Source: JAADEM01 sp965371855 (lineage in GTDB: Bacteria > Bacteroidota > Bacteroidia > Bacteroidales > Marinilabiliaceae). Taken from it: a DNA stretch of 21,134 nucleotides. The stretch is taken from positions 1 to 21,134 of the forward strand of contig CBDUZZ010000071.1 of assembly GCA_965371855.1 (NCBI GenBank), given 5' to 3'. Both the position numbers and the translations under genes were made by a program. Positions 1 to 8,650 of this stretch are shown here, in pieces. Position 1 is the stretch's first letter, and the number at the start of each line of letters is the position of its first letter. The notes below the pieces were generated by a model, which was given only the letters and a program-made list of their open reading frames with translations, made no database searches and had not been told where the DNA came from.

Positions 1-109
1 TTTCAATGTGTTAATTTTCAATGTGTTAATTTTCAATGTGTTAATTTTCAATGTGGTTAATGGTTAATGGTTAATGGTTAGTGGTTAGTAGTTGATAATT
101 AATAATTTA
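1..109. repeat. Two abutting tandem arrays, 15-bp then 7-bp period
   Basis: Positions 1-53 hold three full copies and a partial copy of the 15-mer tttcaatgtgttaat; the array may continue beyond the left edge. From 54 the period changes to 7 bp: tggttaa three times, tggttag twice, then the decaying units tagttga, taattaa and taattta up to 109. The arrays lie just downstream of the stop codon (116-118) of the minus-strand DUF4382 gene, so they would form its 3' flank or untranslated region. No hairpin terminator is visible here. The repeats are seen directly; any function is unknown. Confidence 0.9.
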
Positions 110-115
110 CCATTG

Positions 116-910
116 TTAATCCTCTTCCTCGATCTCAACAGTTCCCATATCAGTAACAACGCCTAAAGAAACTGAAACATTCTCAACAGTTTTTTCCTTA
201 TATACTGAATCGAATTCAAACTTTACAGTGTATTCCCCTTCTAATAGACCTTTAAGCATAAAATATCCGTTAATGCTGTCTGTAACAGTACTAACAGTAT
301 CACTTCCACTTGATATTGCCATCACATAAGGACGAGCAGCTAAAGGACTAACGACACCTTCAATAGCTCCGCTTGTGGCTTTTGTATATGTTCTGATAAC
401 AGGCTTTAAAATATATTTGCCGTTACCTGTTTCTACAATTGATTTATTTGCATCAAAATCAATCCATATATCATACTCTATATCCTCTTCTAAATCAGCA
501 TGTATATTAAATTTAAGACCTGATTGCTGAGCCGAAGGGGTTTTTAAATCATAGTATTCACCATCTTTTTTAACTCTGTTATTCTCACCCAAAACCAATC
601 GCATTTGGGAAATAGAACCTGCCGGCAACTCTTCTGAAGCCAGTAATGTGTCAAGATTGTTGGTGAAGTCAAGTAAGTTATATACCCCAACATTCACATT
701 ATCTATATCCTGCCAACCACCAGTACTATCATCTACATCTACATGTACTTTTACTTCCTGAATATCTATTAAAACCTCTTCATATTCTCCGGGAGCATCA
801 GTTAAATATACATTAAACTTCGTCATCCCTGATCCTGTATTATTACTATCAAGATTACAACCAACCAAACCCAACATAAACATACTTAAAACAAAAATCA
901 CACTTTTCAT
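116..910 (-). CDS. DUF4382 domain lipoprotein with a C-terminal carboxypeptidase-regulatory-like domain
   Basis: This 264-aa protein has an N-terminal hydrophobic segment ending in a lipobox (LVGC, Cys18), so it is probably an exported, lipid-anchored envelope protein. Residues of about 30-175 match DUF4382 as I know it: the opening FNVYLTDAPGEYEEVLIDI, then a strand-rich region with LLDFTNN and MRLVLGENN, which recur in that family. Residues of about 180-258 (IEGVVSPL, then GYFMLKGLLEGEYTVKFEF) look like a carboxypeptidase-regulatory or CNA-B beta-sandwich. The C-terminus is acidic (EIEEED). The function of DUF4382 is not established, and the beta-rich build suggests a surface structural or ligand-binding role. 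The gene stands alone between a repeat array on its 3' side and the fucosidase gene 146 bp upstream. I found no -7 motif in front of it. Confidence 0.85.
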   Translation of the reverse strand: MKSVIFVLSMFMLGLVGCNLDSNNTGSGMTKFNVYLTDAPGEYEEVLIDIQEVKVHVDVDDSTGGWQDIDNVNVGVYNLLDFTNNLDTLLASEELPAGSISQMRLVLGENNRVKKDGEYYDLKTPSAQQSGLKFNIHADLEEDIEYDIWIDFDANKSIVETGNGKYILKPVIRTYTKATSGAIEGVVSPLAARPYVMAISSGSDTVSTVTDSINGYFMLKGLLEGEYTVKFEFDSVYKEKTVENVSVSLGVVTDMGTVEIEEED

Positions 911-938
911 AACTCATTAATTTAATTCGATTCAAACA

Positions 939-969
939 TTGAAACGATTAATACACAATAATGTTTCAA
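939..969. promoter_or_regulatory. Inverted repeat TTGAAAC-N17-GTTTCAA
   Basis: Perfect 7-bp arms at 939-945 and 963-969 lie about 30-60 bp upstream of the DUF4382 start codon and about 90 bp downstream of the fucosidase stop. There is no T-run, so it does not look like an intrinsic terminator. It could be an operator for the DUF4382 gene. In AT-rich DNA a 7-bp inverted repeat can arise by chance, so confidence is low. Confidence 0.25.
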
Positions 970-1056
970 CTTTAACGGCAGAAAATTCGCTTATCTAGTC
1001 ATTTCGCTGGTAGCATTCAAATCATCTACTGCAATCATTAATCTTAATAAGTTGTT

Positions 1057-2421
1057 TTATTTTAGGAATAACTCAATAACCGGTATTTCAATATCTGGTT
1101 TAACAACGGGCAGACTAATGTTCAGGTCATTCTCGCCTGTTTCTTGTTTCATCCAGTAGCCATGAGGCTTGGTTATCTTTATTTCAGATGCATCATGCAG
1201 AAATTGTGCATATTTAATTTTGCCTTTATACCCCGGCAAATTAAAATTCTTCAAAGGATAATCCAAAAGATGAATATATAACCGGTTAAGCTCCGGATTG
1301 TATGTTAACAAACAGTTAGGTGGAGTCTGAAACTCTTCGGGTGCTTGCGTACAACCATAAATCGAACGATCATTATATTTCATCCATTTACCCATGTTCT
1401 TTAAAGCTGACACGGCCCTGGCATCGAAGTATCCTCTACCTGTAGGCCCAACATTCAACAGCAGGTTTCCTCCTTTACTAACCGATTCGATCAGTAATAC
1501 CAACAACTGCTTTGTGTCTTTCCATGTTGCTTCATCACGGTAATATCCCCATGAACCGGAGAATGTCTGACAAGTCTCCCAAGGTACTTTCTTTCCATTT
1601 ACAGTTGGCCATTCAGGCACTTTAAACTGCTCAGGAGTAGTAAAGTCCCAGCCATCTTCATACTCTTTAAGATCAAGCCTGTCGTTAATAATAATACCGG
1701 GCTGAAGCTCTCTTACCATCTTAAGTAACTCTTTCGAATCCCAGTCCTCATGTCCTTTACCATGCTTACCGGGGAATGAATAATCGAGCCATAAGATATC
1801 AACAGTACCGTAATTAGATAAAAGCTCACCAACCTGATCTTTCAGATATTTACGGTAAATACTCATATCACGACCTTTATTTAGCTCATCATACTGCTCA
1901 TCTGTATTTGCACTTTGCGGATGAACTCTGTCAATAACATAATCAGGATGATGCCAGTCAATTATGGAATAGTAAAAACCTATCTTCAATCCTTCAGCCC
2001 TGAAAGCATCTACCCACTCTTTTATAATATCTTTACCATAGGGGGTATTAGTTACATTATAATCGGTATATTTTGAATCGAACATACAGAAACCTTCATG
2101 ATGCTTTGTGGTGATGACGGCATATTTCATTCCGGCTTTTTTTGCCATTCTGACCCACTCTGTAGGATTAAACAGATCAGGATTGAAAATATCAAAATAC
2201 TTTTGATACTGCTCGTCACTAATACGCTCACGCTTCTTAACCCATTCGTGTCGGGCAGCCTGAGCATACAGCCCCCAGTGGATAAACATTCCAAAACGGT
2301 CATGTGTCCACCACGCTAATCGTTCTGTCTTCTGTTGTTCTGTTTCGTTAGTTAGTTTATTTTGGGCTTCTGCCTGAGAAATAAAAGAAACCAATACAAG
2401 TAAAAGAATTATTTTTTTCAT
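1057..2421 (-). CDS. Secreted alpha-L-fucosidase, glycoside hydrolase family 29
   Basis: This enzyme hydrolyses terminal alpha-L-fucosyl residues from glycans. The 454-aa product starts with a signal peptide (MKKIILLLVLVSFISQAEA, probable cut before Gln20) and so acts in the periplasm or outside the cell. GH29 hallmarks are visible: GMFIHWG (44-50), TTKHHEGF (104-111), and DILWLDYSFPG, in which Asp213 fits the catalytic nucleophile of the family's LWxD motif. The C-terminal part (YNPELNRLYIHLLDYP onward) is the usual beta-sandwich. I chose the ATG at 2421 over one at 2475 because a signal peptide begins there and a promoter (2446-2476) occupies the extension. No susC/susD pair, second glycosidase or fucose catabolic gene is in view, so it is not in a visible polysaccharide utilisation locus. 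The acid/base residue cannot be assigned by eye. Confidence 0.93.
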   Translation of the reverse strand: MKKIILLLVLVSFISQAEAQNKLTNETEQQKTERLAWWTHDRFGMFIHWGLYAQAARHEWVKKRERISDEQYQKYFDIFNPDLFNPTEWVRMAKKAGMKYAVITTKHHEGFCMFDSKYTDYNVTNTPYGKDIIKEWVDAFRAEGLKIGFYYSIIDWHHPDYVIDRVHPQSANTDEQYDELNKGRDMSIYRKYLKDQVGELLSNYGTVDILWLDYSFPGKHGKGHEDWDSKELLKMVRELQPGIIINDRLDLKEYEDGWDFTTPEQFKVPEWPTVNGKKVPWETCQTFSGSWGYYRDEATWKDTKQLLVLLIESVSKGGNLLLNVGPTGRGYFDARAVSALKNMGKWMKYNDRSIYGCTQAPEEFQTPPNCLLTYNPELNRLYIHLLDYPLKNFNLPGYKGKIKYAQFLHDASEIKITKPHGYWMKQETGENDLNISLPVVKPDIEIPVIELFLK

Positions 2422-2445
2422 GTTTTTTGATTTTTGTATAATAAA

Positions 2446-2476
2446 CAAAAATAGCAAAAAAAGCCACAATGACAAA
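2446..2476 (-). promoter_or_regulatory. Bacteroidota-type promoter for the fucosidase gene
   Basis: On the minus strand TTTG (2473-2476) is followed after 19 bp by TATTTTTG (2446-2453). This fits the Bacteroidota primary-sigma consensus of TTTG near -33 and TAnnTTTG near -7. Transcription would start near 2440, giving a leader of about 20 nt before the ATG at 2421. It supports the shorter fucosidase reading frame. Confidence 0.7.
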
Positions 2477-2526
2477 TTATATCCAAACCCTGCATTACGT
2501 ATAGCTCAGGTAATACGACACCTAAA

Positions 2527-2599
2527 ATTAGGATAAATAGGATATTTCGTCATCAAAACATAACCCTAAAATATGGGGTAATTTTTCGATTAGGATAAA
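2527..2599. promoter_or_regulatory. Direct repeat ATTAGGATAAA twice, upstream of the fucosidase promoter
   Basis: The gap between fucosidase and tdh (2422-2767) contains the promoter above and two identical 11-bp words, attaggataaa, at 2527-2537 and 2589-2599. The first overlaps a small inverted repeat, CCTAA-aa-TTAGG, at 2521-2532. They lie about 50 and 115 bp upstream of the -33 element, where an activator of a glycosidase gene could bind. The spacing of 62 bp is about six helical turns. No regulator gene is nearby. The rest of the gap, to 2767, is AT-rich with a pyrimidine-rich stretch around 2705-2765 and nothing else I recognise. Confidence 0.3.
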
Positions 2600-2767
2600 G
2601 TATATTGAATTTTGTTTTTTGAATAAAACATAGTGATTTTACAGAACATTATTTACAATTTGTTTTTACTAAAAATCTGTCCATTTTAAAGAGCTTCTTT
2701 TGAGATATTAGATTTTAGATGTTTATGTTTTCCTTTCAACTTTTCACTTCATAAACTCTCAACTAAC

Positions 2768-3790
2768 TCATTCCCAGTTTAAAATAACTTTACCACAGTT
2801 ACCTTCTTCCATCACATCAAATCCTTTTTGAAAATTATCTATGGAGAAACGATGAGTAATCATAGGAGAGATATCAATACCTGACATTAACATCTGCTCC
2901 ATGTGATACCATGTCTCAAACATTTCGCGCCCATAAATACCTTTAAGCGTAAGCCCTTTAAAAATTATCCTGTTCCAGTCTACTGTAGTAGATGAAGGCA
3001 AAATACCAAGTAAAGAAATTTTGCCGGAATTATACATGTGGTTAACCAGCTGGTTAAAAGCAGCAGGAGCCCCTGAGCACTCCAGCCCAATATCAAAGCC
3101 TATCATCCCCAGTTCATCCATTACATCGCGAAGGTTCTCTTTTAAAGGATTAACTACTCTTGTAGCCCCCATTTTCTTAGCTAATTCAGACCTAAACGGG
3201 TTAGTTTCCGTAGCAACCACATATCTTGCTCCGGCAAACTTTGCAACAGCCACTGCCATACTTCCAATCAATCCTGCCCCTGTAATTAGTACATCTTCAG
3301 CAATTAAAGGAAAAGAGAGAGCTGTATGAGTAGCGTTCCCAAAGGGATCCATAATTGCGACGATCTCATCAGGAATAGACATATTTATTTTCATGACATT
3401 TGTTGAAGGAACCTTTACATATTCAGCAAATGCACCATTAATATTGACACCAATACCAACCGTTCGCTCACAAATATGTTTACGACCACGCCGACAGTTA
3501 CGACAATGCCCACAGGCAATATGGCCTTCACCTGTAACTCTGTCACCCTCTTTAAACTCAAAAACCTCACTACCCACTTTTGCTACATGGCCAACATATT
3601 CATGTCCGATAGTCAATCCTACAGGTATGGTTTTCTGAGCCCATTCATCCCATTTATATATGTGTAGATCTGTACCGCAAATAGCTGTTTTTGATATTTT
3701 TATAAGCACATCATTGGGGCCTACCTTGGGTATTTCAACTTCTTTAAGCCATATTCCTTTTTCAGATTTCGATTTAACTAAAGCTTTCAT
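2768..3790 (-). CDS. tdh: L-threonine 3-dehydrogenase
   Basis: This zinc-dependent NAD+ enzyme oxidises L-threonine to 2-amino-3-ketobutyrate, the first step of threonine breakdown to glycine and acetyl-CoA in the cytoplasm. The 340-aa product closely follows E. coli Tdh (341 aa) from the first residues, including TAICGTDLHIY, WDEW and TIPV. Residue numbers match those of the E. coli enzyme: catalytic zinc region Cys38, His63 and Glu64 (GHEYVG), His90 in GEGH, and structural zinc Cys93, Cys96, Cys99 and Cys107. The Rossmann segment is ITGAGLIGSMAVAVAKFAGA. I chose the ATG at 3790 because it reproduces the E. coli start; a TTG three codons upstream (3799) is in frame. The partner ligase gene kbl is not in this window. 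A related sugar-alcohol dehydrogenase is the alternative, but the match to Tdh is strong. Confidence 0.93.
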   Translation of the reverse strand: MKALVKSKSEKGIWLKEVEIPKVGPNDVLIKISKTAICGTDLHIYKWDEWAQKTIPVGLTIGHEYVGHVAKVGSEVFEFKEGDRVTGEGHIACGHCRNCRRGRKHICERTVGIGVNINGAFAEYVKVPSTNVMKINMSIPDEIVAIMDPFGNATHTALSFPLIAEDVLITGAGLIGSMAVAVAKFAGARYVVATETNPFRSELAKKMGATRVVNPLKENLRDVMDELGMIGFDIGLECSGAPAAFNQLVNHMYNSGKISLLGILPSSTTVDWNRIIFKGLTLKGIYGREMFETWYHMEQMLMSGIDISPMITHRFSIDNFQKGFDVMEEGNCGKVILNWE

Positions 3791-3825
3791 TAGTGCCAAA
3801 GTGTAAGTTTTAAATGATTAAAAAC

Positions 3826-3848
3826 TTTGCAAACAACAAATTTGCAAA
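3826..3848. promoter_or_regulatory. Two TTTGCAAA palindromes 15 bp apart upstream of tdh
   Basis: Perfect 8-bp palindromes TTTGCAAA occur at 3826-3833 and 3841-3848, about 36-58 bp upstream of the tdh ATG. The same-sequence spacing of 15 bp and the position near where a promoter should be suggest an operator. I saw no clean TAnnTTTG; the nearest on the minus strand is TACACTTTG, one base too long, immediately before the start codon. Function is inferred. Confidence 0.35.
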
Positions 3849-3895
3849 ATGATTCTTAAATAATTTATGACAAATATTAGAAAAATGAAAAAAAT

Positions 3896-3990
3896 GATGA
3901 TATGGTAATGTGATAATTTGATGATTCGTTGATTAATAAATCACTACCTAAACCATCAGTACATCAGCACATCAACACATCAGCACATTA
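3896..3990. repeat. 8-bp-period degenerate tandem array ending in the efflux channel stop codon
   Basis: From 3896 to 3943 the sequence reads in exact 8-bp steps: gatgatat, ggtaatgt, gataattt, gatgattc, gttgatta, ataaatca. After a break, 3954-3985 reads catcagta, catcagca, catcaaca, catcagca, and a last partial unit cattaa includes the stop codon (tta, 3988-3990) of the minus-strand outer-membrane channel gene. No hairpin terminator is present. The array is thus the 3' flank of the efflux operon. Confidence 0.85.
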
Positions 3991-5379
3991 AGGGGTATCT
4001 TCTTCACTAATCCAGCCTCCTCCAAGGGCTTTATACAATAGGATATAAGCTGACAGAAGTTGTTGTTTTGTCCTGACTAGTTCCAGTTGAGAATCAAAAG
4101 CTTGTCTTTGCGACTCAAGATACTCAATATAATTAGCTACTCCCCTGTCATACCTTTGTCCTGAAAGTTCCATTGCATTAACAGAGGCATTAACTCTTCT
4201 CTTAAAAATCTCCTGCTCTTCTTTTAATGTTTCTATAGCTATAAGGGCATCCTCAACTTCACGAAAAGCATTCAGAACAACATTATCATAACTATGAATA
4301 GTTGCTTCGTACCTGCTTCGTTCAATCTTTACCCTGTTACTTTTTTCCTTCCAGTGAAACAGTGGCCCAACCAGACCGGCACCAATGCTCCATGCTGCAC
4401 CACCTGATACGAACGTACTAAGATCACTACTGGCACCTCCAAACAGACCGGTAAGACTAATTGAAGGCAATCTGTCAGCCTGAGCTGCACCAATAAAAGC
4501 ATTTTGGGCTACAAGTTGCTGTTCAGCACTTAAAATATCAGGCCGGCGCTCTAATAATTCAGAAGGCAACCCTACCGGAATATCAGGATTTTTAAGTATG
4601 TTCTCAAGAGGGATACCACTCTCTACCACCTGAGGTAGTTTACCAATAAGAATTGATAAGTAGTTTTCAGTTTGTGCGGCCAACCTTTTGTAATATGGTA
4701 TTGAAGAAGCTGCTATCTCACGCTGAACCTGCGAATAGTTAAGATCAAGCTCAGGTACAATTCCGGCATCAAAGCGTTGCCTGATTATATCTAATGACTC
4801 TTCCCTAATCTCTAATGTACTCTCAGCAATCTCAAGCATTTCGCGTTGTTCAAGCAACCGAAAATAGGTAGTTGCAACAGCACTTATAAGAGATATCTTT
4901 AAAAATTGATAGCCATAAGTTGTTGATAGAAACTGTGCTTTTGCAGCTTCATTCATTCTTCTGTACTTACCCCAAATATCAATCTCCCAGTTTAAAGAAC
5001 CGATAAGTGAGAAATTACTGGTTGTCTCTTTCAGTCTAATACCGGTATAATTTCCATTCCCTGCATTGGCTGACATATCAAAATTTGGCAACATTGCTGA
5101 TTTCTGAATACTAACTCCTAATCGTGCCTGTTCAACATTTTGTGCAGCAATCAATAAATCATTGTTGTTCTCTAAGGCATAACTCACCAATGTATCCAAT
5201 ACAGAATCCTGAAACATATCCCACCATTGTATTTCGGTATTGGCTGCTGTTGAATCTTTTAGAAATCGAAACGTCTCCGGTGTTTCAACCTCAACTTTTG
5301 AATAGTTTTTTCCAATCTTACACCCCGCTAACAGTGAAATAATAAGAACAAAAAAAACTGATAGTTTAATTATCTTCAT
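3988..5379 (-). CDS. Outer-membrane efflux channel lipoprotein, TolC/OprM (NodT) type
   Basis: This is the outer-membrane duct of the RND pump encoded with it; it trimerises to carry substrate from the periplasm to the outside. The 463-aa protein begins with a lipoprotein signal (LLAGC, Cys20) as in OprM-type channels. It contains two repeated outer-membrane-efflux segments, roughly residues 50-235 and 265-455. Family features are LVSYALENNNDLLIAAQNVEQAR, the tract GSLNWEIDIWGKYRR, GLPSELLERRPDILSAEQQL at the start of the second half, and FREVEDALIAIETL near the end. It is the last gene of the operon, 79 bp after the permease, and a 16-bp tandem repeat sits in that gap. Its 3' end runs into an 8-bp array. 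Substrate cannot be read from the sequence. Confidence 0.93.
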   Translation of the reverse strand: MKIIKLSVFFVLIISLLAGCKIGKNYSKVEVETPETFRFLKDSTAANTEIQWWDMFQDSVLDTLVSYALENNNDLLIAAQNVEQARLGVSIQKSAMLPNFDMSANAGNGNYTGIRLKETTSNFSLIGSLNWEIDIWGKYRRMNEAAKAQFLSTTYGYQFLKISLISAVATTYFRLLEQREMLEIAESTLEIREESLDIIRQRFDAGIVPELDLNYSQVQREIAASSIPYYKRLAAQTENYLSILIGKLPQVVESGIPLENILKNPDIPVGLPSELLERRPDILSAEQQLVAQNAFIGAAQADRLPSISLTGLFGGASSDLSTFVSGGAAWSIGAGLVGPLFHWKEKSNRVKIERSRYEATIHSYDNVVLNAFREVEDALIAIETLKEEQEIFKRRVNASVNAMELSGQRYDRGVANYIEYLESQRQAFDSQLELVRTKQQLLSAYILLYKALGGGWISEEDTP

Positions 5380-5389
5380 TCGTATATGA

Positions 5390-5437
5390 GTTTGTAAAGT
5401 TTAAAGTTCATAAAGCTAAAAGTTTGTAAAGTTGCAT
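5390..5437. repeat. 16-bp tandem repeat, three units, between permease and channel genes
   Basis: Three 16-bp units start at 5390, 5406 and 5422 (gtttgtaaagtttaaa, gttcataaagctaaaa, gtttgtaaagttgcat). They occupy most of the 79-bp gap between the permease stop and the channel start, placing a repeat inside an operon and just upstream of a start codon (5379). No promoter or hairpin is evident. Confidence 0.8.
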
Positions 5438-5458
5438 AAGTCCTCTTAATACTTCAGT

Positions 5459-8400
5459 TTAGTTTTTTTCTGACTGTGAACTGTCGACTGAAGACTGCTT
5501 CAAGAGTCGGTCTCTCTTTTTTTCATATCCAAATAGTTTTCCAATAGCAACAAACAACATAGGATACATAAATACTCCTAACAACGTAGCTAAAGACATT
5601 CCGCCAAGAAGTGCCATGCCCATAACTTTACGTGATTCGGCTCCCGAACCTGTTGCTACAACAAGCGGAAATATTCCAAAGATAAACGAAAAAGCAGTCA
5701 TTAAGATAGGTCTAAACCTCGATTTTGCAGCTCCCATAGCAGCATCAAACAGAGATAAACCTTTCTTAAACTCGTCGTTCGCAAATTCAACAATAAGAAT
5801 AGCATTTTTAGCTGCCATACCTATCAGCATAACAAATGACACCTGGGCAAAAATATTATTTTCGAAAGTAGGACTTCCTAAACGACCAAGCCACAGGGCT
5901 AACAGTGCACCAAAAATCGCAAAGGGTGTGCCCAGTAATATACCGAGCGGTAACGACCAACTTTCATACTGAGCTGAAAGAATTAAGAAAACAAATAGTA
6001 ATGAGAATGTAAGAATTGCGCCAAGTGAACCGGATGCTTTTTTCTCTTGAAACGACATTGCATTCCAGGAATAGCCCATATCAGCAGGTAATACTTCGCC
6101 GGCAACTTCCTCAAGAGCATCCATTGCTTCTTTAGATGTATATCCCGGACCAGGTGCACCGGTAACCTCAGCCGACCTGTACAAGTTAAATCTTGTTGTA
6201 TATTCAGGTCCGGAAATAGATTTAATATCAACGATGGTTGCTAATGGAACCATATCGCCTTTACTGTTTTTAATAAAGAAATTATTAATATCTGATTCCT
6301 TACTTCTGTATTTAGGTTCGGCCTGAAGATATGTTTTGTACAATCTACCAAAACGTGTAAAATCATTTACATATGTACCACCCATAAATGCCCCTACTGT
6401 AGTATATAAATCGTTAAGATTAACACCCAATTTTAATACTTTCTCTTTATCTACATCCATATAACGCTGAGGCACACTTGCCTGAAAAGTCGAGAATGCT
6501 CTTGCTATTTCCGGTCGGGCATTTGCTGCCTGTATAAATTTAATTAAATTTTCTGCCAGATATTGAGGCGTTTTACCTGCTCTGTCTTGTATCATAATAC
6601 TAAAGCCCGAACCATTTCCCAAACCGGGAATCGCAGGCGGGCCAAAAGCAAATGCCTGTGCTTCTTTTATTCCAACAACCAATTCACGATTAATAATATC
6701 AACCAACTCTCTGGCTGTTTTTTCTCTATCGGCCCAATTTACCAGGCTTGCAAAAGCAAACCCCGTATTAGGTGACATTGCTCCTGAAAGCATTGAATAT
6801 CCTGTTACATTTGTAACATATTTTATTTCAGGATGACGAAGCATTATTTCTTCAACTTTTTTTGCAACAACATCAGAACGTTGAAGAGATGCAGCATCAG
6901 GCAACTGATAATTCACAAAAAAGTAACCCATATCCTCTTCTGGAATAAATCCACCGGGAACTAATTTCCCAAAGAATACAGCTCCAATAGTAAGAATCAC
7001 TATAAAAACTGCTGAACGTTTTAATTTTCGACTAACTACATTAGTAAAACTCATATAGGAAACAGTTGTCCTATCCATTCCCTTATTAAACTTCTTAAAG
7101 AACCATCCTAATGGCCCTTTATAAGGTTTAGGTTTCTTAAGTAAAATAGAACATAAAGCAGGACTTAATGTTAATGCATTTACTGAAGAAACAATTACAG
7201 AAACAACTATTGTAATAGCAAACTGTTGATATAATAGTCCGGTAATACCGGCCATCCCGGCTACAGGAATAAAAACAGCAACCAAAACCAATGTTGTTGC
7301 TATTACCGGGGCTGTAACTTTTCTCATAGCATCAAGAGTTGCTTCTTTAGCATTCATGCCATTTTCCATATTAATCTGAACAGCTTCAACAACAACAATG
7401 GCATCATCAACCACTATACCAATTGCTAAAACAAGCCCTAGTAACGACAATACATTAATAGTAAAACCCAACATTGGGAAAAACATGAATGCACCAACTA
7501 ATGAAACCGGAATGGCAAGTGTAGGAATCAATGTTGCCCGCCAATCCTGAATAAAAATAAATACCACAAGAATTACTAATATCAAAGCAATTATTAAGGT
7601 AACTACAATATCTTTAATTCCGGCTGTAATAGGCTCAACCGTATCCATAGTAACAGTATATTTAACAGCCTCCGGAAAATCTTTTTCCAGGTTAATCATC
7701 TCTTCAAGTACTTTGTCCTTAAGCTCTACTGCATTAGCACCTGGAGCCTGATATAGGGCTATAATTGAACAGGTTTTCTTATTGATTCTTGTATAAGCAC
7801 TATAAGACTCAACACCAAGGTTGATTGTGGCAACATCTTTTAATTTTACTTGCGAACCATTATCCAGTGTCCGAATAACAATTTCACCAAAGGTTTCAGG
7901 TGAGTTAAAACGCTCAGGCATCCTCACAGTATAGGTAAACTCTGTACCGGGAGGAGCCGGTTCAGCACCAAATTTACCACCCGGAACAATTGTATTCTGA
8001 GCATTAATTGCGTTTAGTATTTCGGTTACAGTAATTCCCATCTGAGCAAGCCTGTCAGGCTTAATCCAAATTCGCATAGAGTAATCAGAGGCACCAAGAA
8101 TTGTAACTTCACCAATACCCTTAATTCTGGCCAACTTATCTCTCATGTTAATTAATGCGTAATTACCTAAAAAATCCTGACTGTAAATATCACCTTCAGA
8201 TGTTAAGGTAATTAACATCAAGGTACTAGGCAACGATTTCTTTGTTGTCACTCCTAATTTTGTAACAACAGAAGGTAATTTAGCAGAAGCAGCAGAAACC
8301 CGGTTCTGAGCCAGCACGGTATTCATATCCGGATCTGTACCAACATCAAATGAGATTTGGATATTCATACTTCCGTCATTGGCGTTGGTCGATTTCATAT

Positions 8401-8641
8401 AAATCATATTATCAACACCATTAATCTCCTGTTCTAAAGGCGTAGCTACTGATTTTTCCACATTTAATGCATTTGCACCCGTATATCTTGCTCTCACTTG
8501 CACTATAGGTGGAGTAAGATTGGGATATTGCTCAATGGGTAGGCCGCCTAATGAAATAAACCCAACAATTACAATTACAATGGCAATAACCATTGCAACG
8601 ATAGGACGATGAACAAAAAAGTTTCCTTTATTATCTGACAT
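5459..8641 (-). CDS. RND multidrug efflux permease, HAE-1 (AcrB-like) family
   Basis: This inner-membrane proton antiporter takes up drugs, detergents or similar compounds from the periplasm and drives them through the adaptor and channel. At 1060 aa it has the usual HAE-1 length. TM1 is at about 11-33, followed by the first porter loop (GGLPIEQYPNLTPPIVQV). TM2-6 span about 340-500. The proton-relay residues are all present: Asp412 and Asp413 in GIVVDDAIVVVEA (TM4), Lys945 in GMAAKNAILIVEF (TM10), and Arg975 with Thr982 in SRFRPILMT, equivalent to E. coli AcrB D407, D408, K940, R971 and T978. The second porter loop covers about 560-865. The gene starts 9 bp after the adaptor stop, so the two are surely cotranscribed. 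Most related to drug efflux pumps rather than the metal-exporting CusA type. Confidence 0.96.
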   Translation of the reverse strand: MSDNKGNFFVHRPIVAMVIAIVIVIVGFISLGGLPIEQYPNLTPPIVQVRARYTGANALNVEKSVATPLEQEINGVDNMIYMKSTNANDGSMNIQISFDVGTDPDMNTVLAQNRVSAASAKLPSVVTKLGVTTKKSLPSTLMLITLTSEGDIYSQDFLGNYALINMRDKLARIKGIGEVTILGASDYSMRIWIKPDRLAQMGITVTEILNAINAQNTIVPGGKFGAEPAPPGTEFTYTVRMPERFNSPETFGEIVIRTLDNGSQVKLKDVATINLGVESYSAYTRINKKTCSIIALYQAPGANAVELKDKVLEEMINLEKDFPEAVKYTVTMDTVEPITAGIKDIVVTLIIALILVILVVFIFIQDWRATLIPTLAIPVSLVGAFMFFPMLGFTINVLSLLGLVLAIGIVVDDAIVVVEAVQINMENGMNAKEATLDAMRKVTAPVIATTLVLVAVFIPVAGMAGITGLLYQQFAITIVVSVIVSSVNALTLSPALCSILLKKPKPYKGPLGWFFKKFNKGMDRTTVSYMSFTNVVSRKLKRSAVFIVILTIGAVFFGKLVPGGFIPEEDMGYFFVNYQLPDAASLQRSDVVAKKVEEIMLRHPEIKYVTNVTGYSMLSGAMSPNTGFAFASLVNWADREKTARELVDIINRELVVGIKEAQAFAFGPPAIPGLGNGSGFSIMIQDRAGKTPQYLAENLIKFIQAANARPEIARAFSTFQASVPQRYMDVDKEKVLKLGVNLNDLYTTVGAFMGGTYVNDFTRFGRLYKTYLQAEPKYRSKESDINNFFIKNSKGDMVPLATIVDIKSISGPEYTTRFNLYRSAEVTGAPGPGYTSKEAMDALEEVAGEVLPADMGYSWNAMSFQEKKASGSLGAILTFSLLFVFLILSAQYESWSLPLGILLGTPFAIFGALLALWLGRLGSPTFENNIFAQVSFVMLIGMAAKNAILIVEFANDEFKKGLSLFDAAMGAAKSRFRPILMTAFSFIFGIFPLVVATGSGAESRKVMGMALLGGMSLATLLGVFMYPMLFVAIGKLFGYEKKRDRLLKQSSVDSSQSEKN

Positions 8642-8650
8642 AATTATTGA

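Noticed and set aside
1..109. CRISPR array
   Set aside because: Units are 15 and 7 bp with no spacers; it is a simple tandem repeat.
2422..2475. N-terminal extension of the fucosidase from an ATG at 2475
   Set aside because: The extension overlaps a good promoter and would put 18 residues before a normal signal peptide.
3791..3799. TTG start of threonine dehydrogenase three codons upstream
   Set aside because: The ATG at 3790 reproduces the E. coli Tdh N-terminus and makes the zinc-ligand numbers coincide.
5616..5972. Plus-strand 118-aa open frame opposite the RND permease
   Set aside because: Antisense shadow of the TM10-TM12 region, with no promoter or recognisable domain.
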